A DNA stretch of 64,000 nt from Serilophus lunatus (lineage: Eukaryota > Chordata > Aves > Passeriformes > Eurylaimidae): NCBI GenBank assembly GCA_013399895.1, contig VXBA01003730.1, forward strand, positions 452,212 to 516,211, read 5' to 3'. The position numbers and the translations under genes were made by a program. Within the stretch, counting starts at the first letter, position 1. Each line of letters begins with the position of its first letter. Positions 61,919-64,000 of the stretch are shown piece after piece. Below the pieces are notes generated by a model. The model saw only the letters and a list, made by a program, of their open reading frames with translations, was not told where the DNA came from and did not search any database.

Positions 61919-62030
61919 AGAGGCAAAATGGTTCTGACTCTGGTCAGCAGCATTGTGCCCCCCCCCCGCAGGCTGCAGTGCCAGCAGTATCAGCAGTACT
62001 TGCTCCACTGCCGGGTTTTGCTTTGAACAG
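61919..62030 (+). other. Candidate exon (112 nt) downstream of CpG island
   Basis: The acceptor is a pyrimidine tract ending tttctccctctgcag at 61918, with a branch-point-like ctcac whose A is 29 bases from the AG. The donor is aacag|GTATTG at 62031. One frame is open across the whole interval. Another carries a 32-codon ATG frame (61928-62026) that ends inside the exon. A run of ten C (61958-61967) lies in the middle and would be prone to frameshift. No family is recognised. Best read as an exon of a non-coding or 5' untranslated transcript from island 4. Confidence 0.35.
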
Positions 62031-64000
62031 GTATTGTCTTCTTTTTGCCAGTATGAGGTGGTCCTGGCTTACATACAAATTTATACAATATGTAATATAA
62101 TGTAAAATACATACCACTTAAGAAGTAATACCTATATAAGAAACACTACACAGCATAGAACATGCACCATATTCCATATAACATTGAATCTACCGTGGTG
62201 GGAGACGTATAGTAATGCATAGAATATTACAAGATGCTATATCTTGTACGTGTCTTGTATGTAAAGCTCACATTACAAGCCATTAGTTAGGTTGTTTGGT
62301 GATCTTAAGATCATTCATAGTCAATTAACCCCTGGGACTAAATTATCCCACAATACTGCTGCCTCGGGTCGATATCTACATAATCTTTCAGCTCTGATAC
62401 ATCGGCTGTTCCTGGGTCTGAAGCACTCAAAAATGCTGTCTTATCCTTAATTTTATAAATCTGCGTGTGTAGCCACAATATATAATGGCCTTTATTTTTA
62501 CAAAGCTGTATTGTGTGTGTAGTCATTGCATATGTATATGGACATTATTTCTTCATAAAACTGTAAAATTCCAAGGTTGCCAAGCTCCCTTTGTTAGGAA
62601 GGTGCATGATTTCAACATACACTCAAAGCTGCCCAAATTTTTCTTTCCAGGGAAAGGAAAATCTTTGTGGAACTGAGCCCTGAGGAAGACTGGCTTGCTG
62701 ATTGCCTTTCTGGGCTGTGATGCTTATTCTAGGACAGGGCATGAGGCTGGAGGCTTTGTTTTCCAACTTCTTTAGTGAGCCAGCCCAATGGAGGAGCAAG
62801 CTATGGAAGTTGAGCCAGTGAAGAGAAGAGCTAGCATGTCTTTTGTTATGTGGCTAAAGCAACTGTGGTCTGAAGCCAGGGATGCACTTTACAGTTGCCC
62901 ATAGGAGCTCAGTTTTCTCTGTCGTAGCTGTTCGAGGCTGAAGGAAGAAAAAGTCTTAATTGTCATCACAAGGAGCTGCTTTACAGAACTTTCTTCTTCT
63001 CTGCTGGCACTTCTTATGTGATTTTTGAAAGAATCATTTAAACTTAGGATTTGTAACGGGAATAGTACCAAGTGCATATGAGCCTGCATGTGCGTGTTTA
63101 TAAGTCAGAAACACCCACATGAATCCCACAGCTGTCAATAGGAAACACGTGTATGTCCACAGAAAATCAGTTTGAGTTTTGGGGTGGATATCTGTGTCAA
63201 ATATAGATAAATAGGGTAGGGGGTAGACACAGGCACATCAACTGCTCACAGCTTTAAAAAAAAATAATTTGGGAAGACAGTAAGGGAGATCTTTTTCAAA
63301 GGCTAATCTATGCAAATTGACAGGAAAAGAAACTATTAAAGTTCATGGGGTACTAAAACACATGCAGAGTGGAATTTGTTCTCTGTGTTAGTTACACTGT
63401 AACATTTCAATCTTAAACTCTGTAATTATTTGGTCACTAAAGAGCTCTGTTTATTGCTTGGTCATGACTTAGAGGTTACATTATGATCTCTGATGCTAGA
63501 AATTTATAGTTCTGGTCACCGGTAATATTGCATAATTAAAAACTGCATTAATTATTTTATAATTTGCCCTTTTCTGCCTTCTCTAAATTTAAAACCAGAT
63601 TTTTTGTGGTTAGTTTGTACTGAAAATGACTCTCATACTCACCAGACCAGGCCTATTAATTTCCTTGATTTATTGTTCTTGAAAGGAAAGAGAAGTTTCT
63701 TTAAAGTACCATCAAGTGTGTTTCTTTTCTCCTCCCTAGTGAAATAGGACACTTATTTTTGCCTTGTGATCTATGTGCAAAATAATTAGAAACAAACTGG
63801 TGAGGGGGCAGTGAAGGGAGCCAGAGAGTTGGTCCAACCTTTGACTTTGACTTGTCTCTCTCACAGAGTGGATTTGTGTGGGGGTTTATGCAGCACCTTG
63901 CCTGCAGGTTCATGAACATTTTGGGTTATTTTCTAAGGGGCTGAGTTCAGACGCATACAGTAAAGAATTCAACGCTTGTCTGTCTAATGGGCCACTTGTT
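62031..64000. other. Non-coding AT-rich stretch
   Basis: No gene recognised. Acceptor-like tracts end at 62651 (tttttctttccag) and 63740 (ttctcctccctag), the latter with a GTGAGG donor 60 bases on, but all frames between them contain stops. The final 2 kb has ordinary AT-rich sequence and no interspersed repeat. Confidence 0.5.

Noticed and set aside
63741..63799. 59-nt exon candidate with ctccctag acceptor and GTGAGG donor
   Set aside because: It has no special context (no nearby CpG island or other exon) and stops in the frames I checked; likely chance.
1..64000. Endogenous retrovirus or LTR element
   Set aside because: No paired LTRs, primer binding site, polypurine tract next to an LTR, or gag/pol-like frames seen.
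1..64000. Bacterial-type features (CRISPR, operons, IS elements)
   Set aside because: Avian LINEs, composition and absence of long ORFs show this is vertebrate nuclear DNA.

Overview
The window is vertebrate nuclear DNA, almost certainly from a bird. Several truncated LINEs match the 3' end of avian CR1 (chicken repeat 1), with the characteristic cataGAATc-type tails, the same truncated 3' region in most copies, and no mammalian Alu, L1 or B elements. Base composition is typical of an avian macro-chromosomal gene desert or very long intron: mostly AT-rich, few interspersed repeats, many short mono- and dinucleotide tracts. There is no operon structure, ribosome binding site, tRNA, rRNA or CRISPR array. 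I recognise no protein-coding gene with confidence, and none of the open frames of 60-209 codons matches a family I can name.

Layout. From 1 to about 40 kb the DNA is AT-rich and non-coding. It holds six clear CR1 fragments in the window's first 34 kb plus older, more decayed CR1/L3-like pieces. Between them lie blocks rich in TAAT, octamer, MEF2, SOX and PBX/HOX-type sites that look like candidate conserved non-coding elements (8.6, 21.2, 25.0-25.5, 36.4-36.8 and 40.1-40.9 kb). From 41 to 44 kb GC content and CpG rise and there are further enhancer-like blocks. From 44 to 55 kb the sequence is AT-rich again, with one long ancient LINE (47.4-47.8 kb) and more TAAT-rich blocks. From 55.1 to 61.7 kb there is a cluster of CpG islands, interrupted by a 60-base assembly gap (58828-58887) and by an AT-rich block that nevertheless keeps its CpGs (60.57-61.06 kb). 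The last 2 kb is ordinary AT-rich DNA.

Interpretation. A multi-kilobase CpG-island cluster beside tens of kilobases of repeat-poor DNA dense in homeodomain, POU and SOX sites is the usual look of the regulatory neighbourhood or 5' end of a developmental regulator. The protein-coding body probably lies outside the window or in exons too short to recognise. This is inference; conservation could not be tested. The best transcript evidence is a set of exon-like intervals with good splice signals: 57051-57111 (+), 61919-62030 (+), 8475-8588 (+) and 14191-14257 (-). Near the last one, a frame at 12967-13688 (-) is nearly stop-free and could be a decayed or error-containing coding exon. All are hypotheses.

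I did not find anything I would call a new biological system. The items most worth checking are the CpG-island cluster with its two plus-strand exon candidates, the CpG-retaining AT-rich block at 60.57-61.06 kb, and the minus-strand frame at 13 kb.
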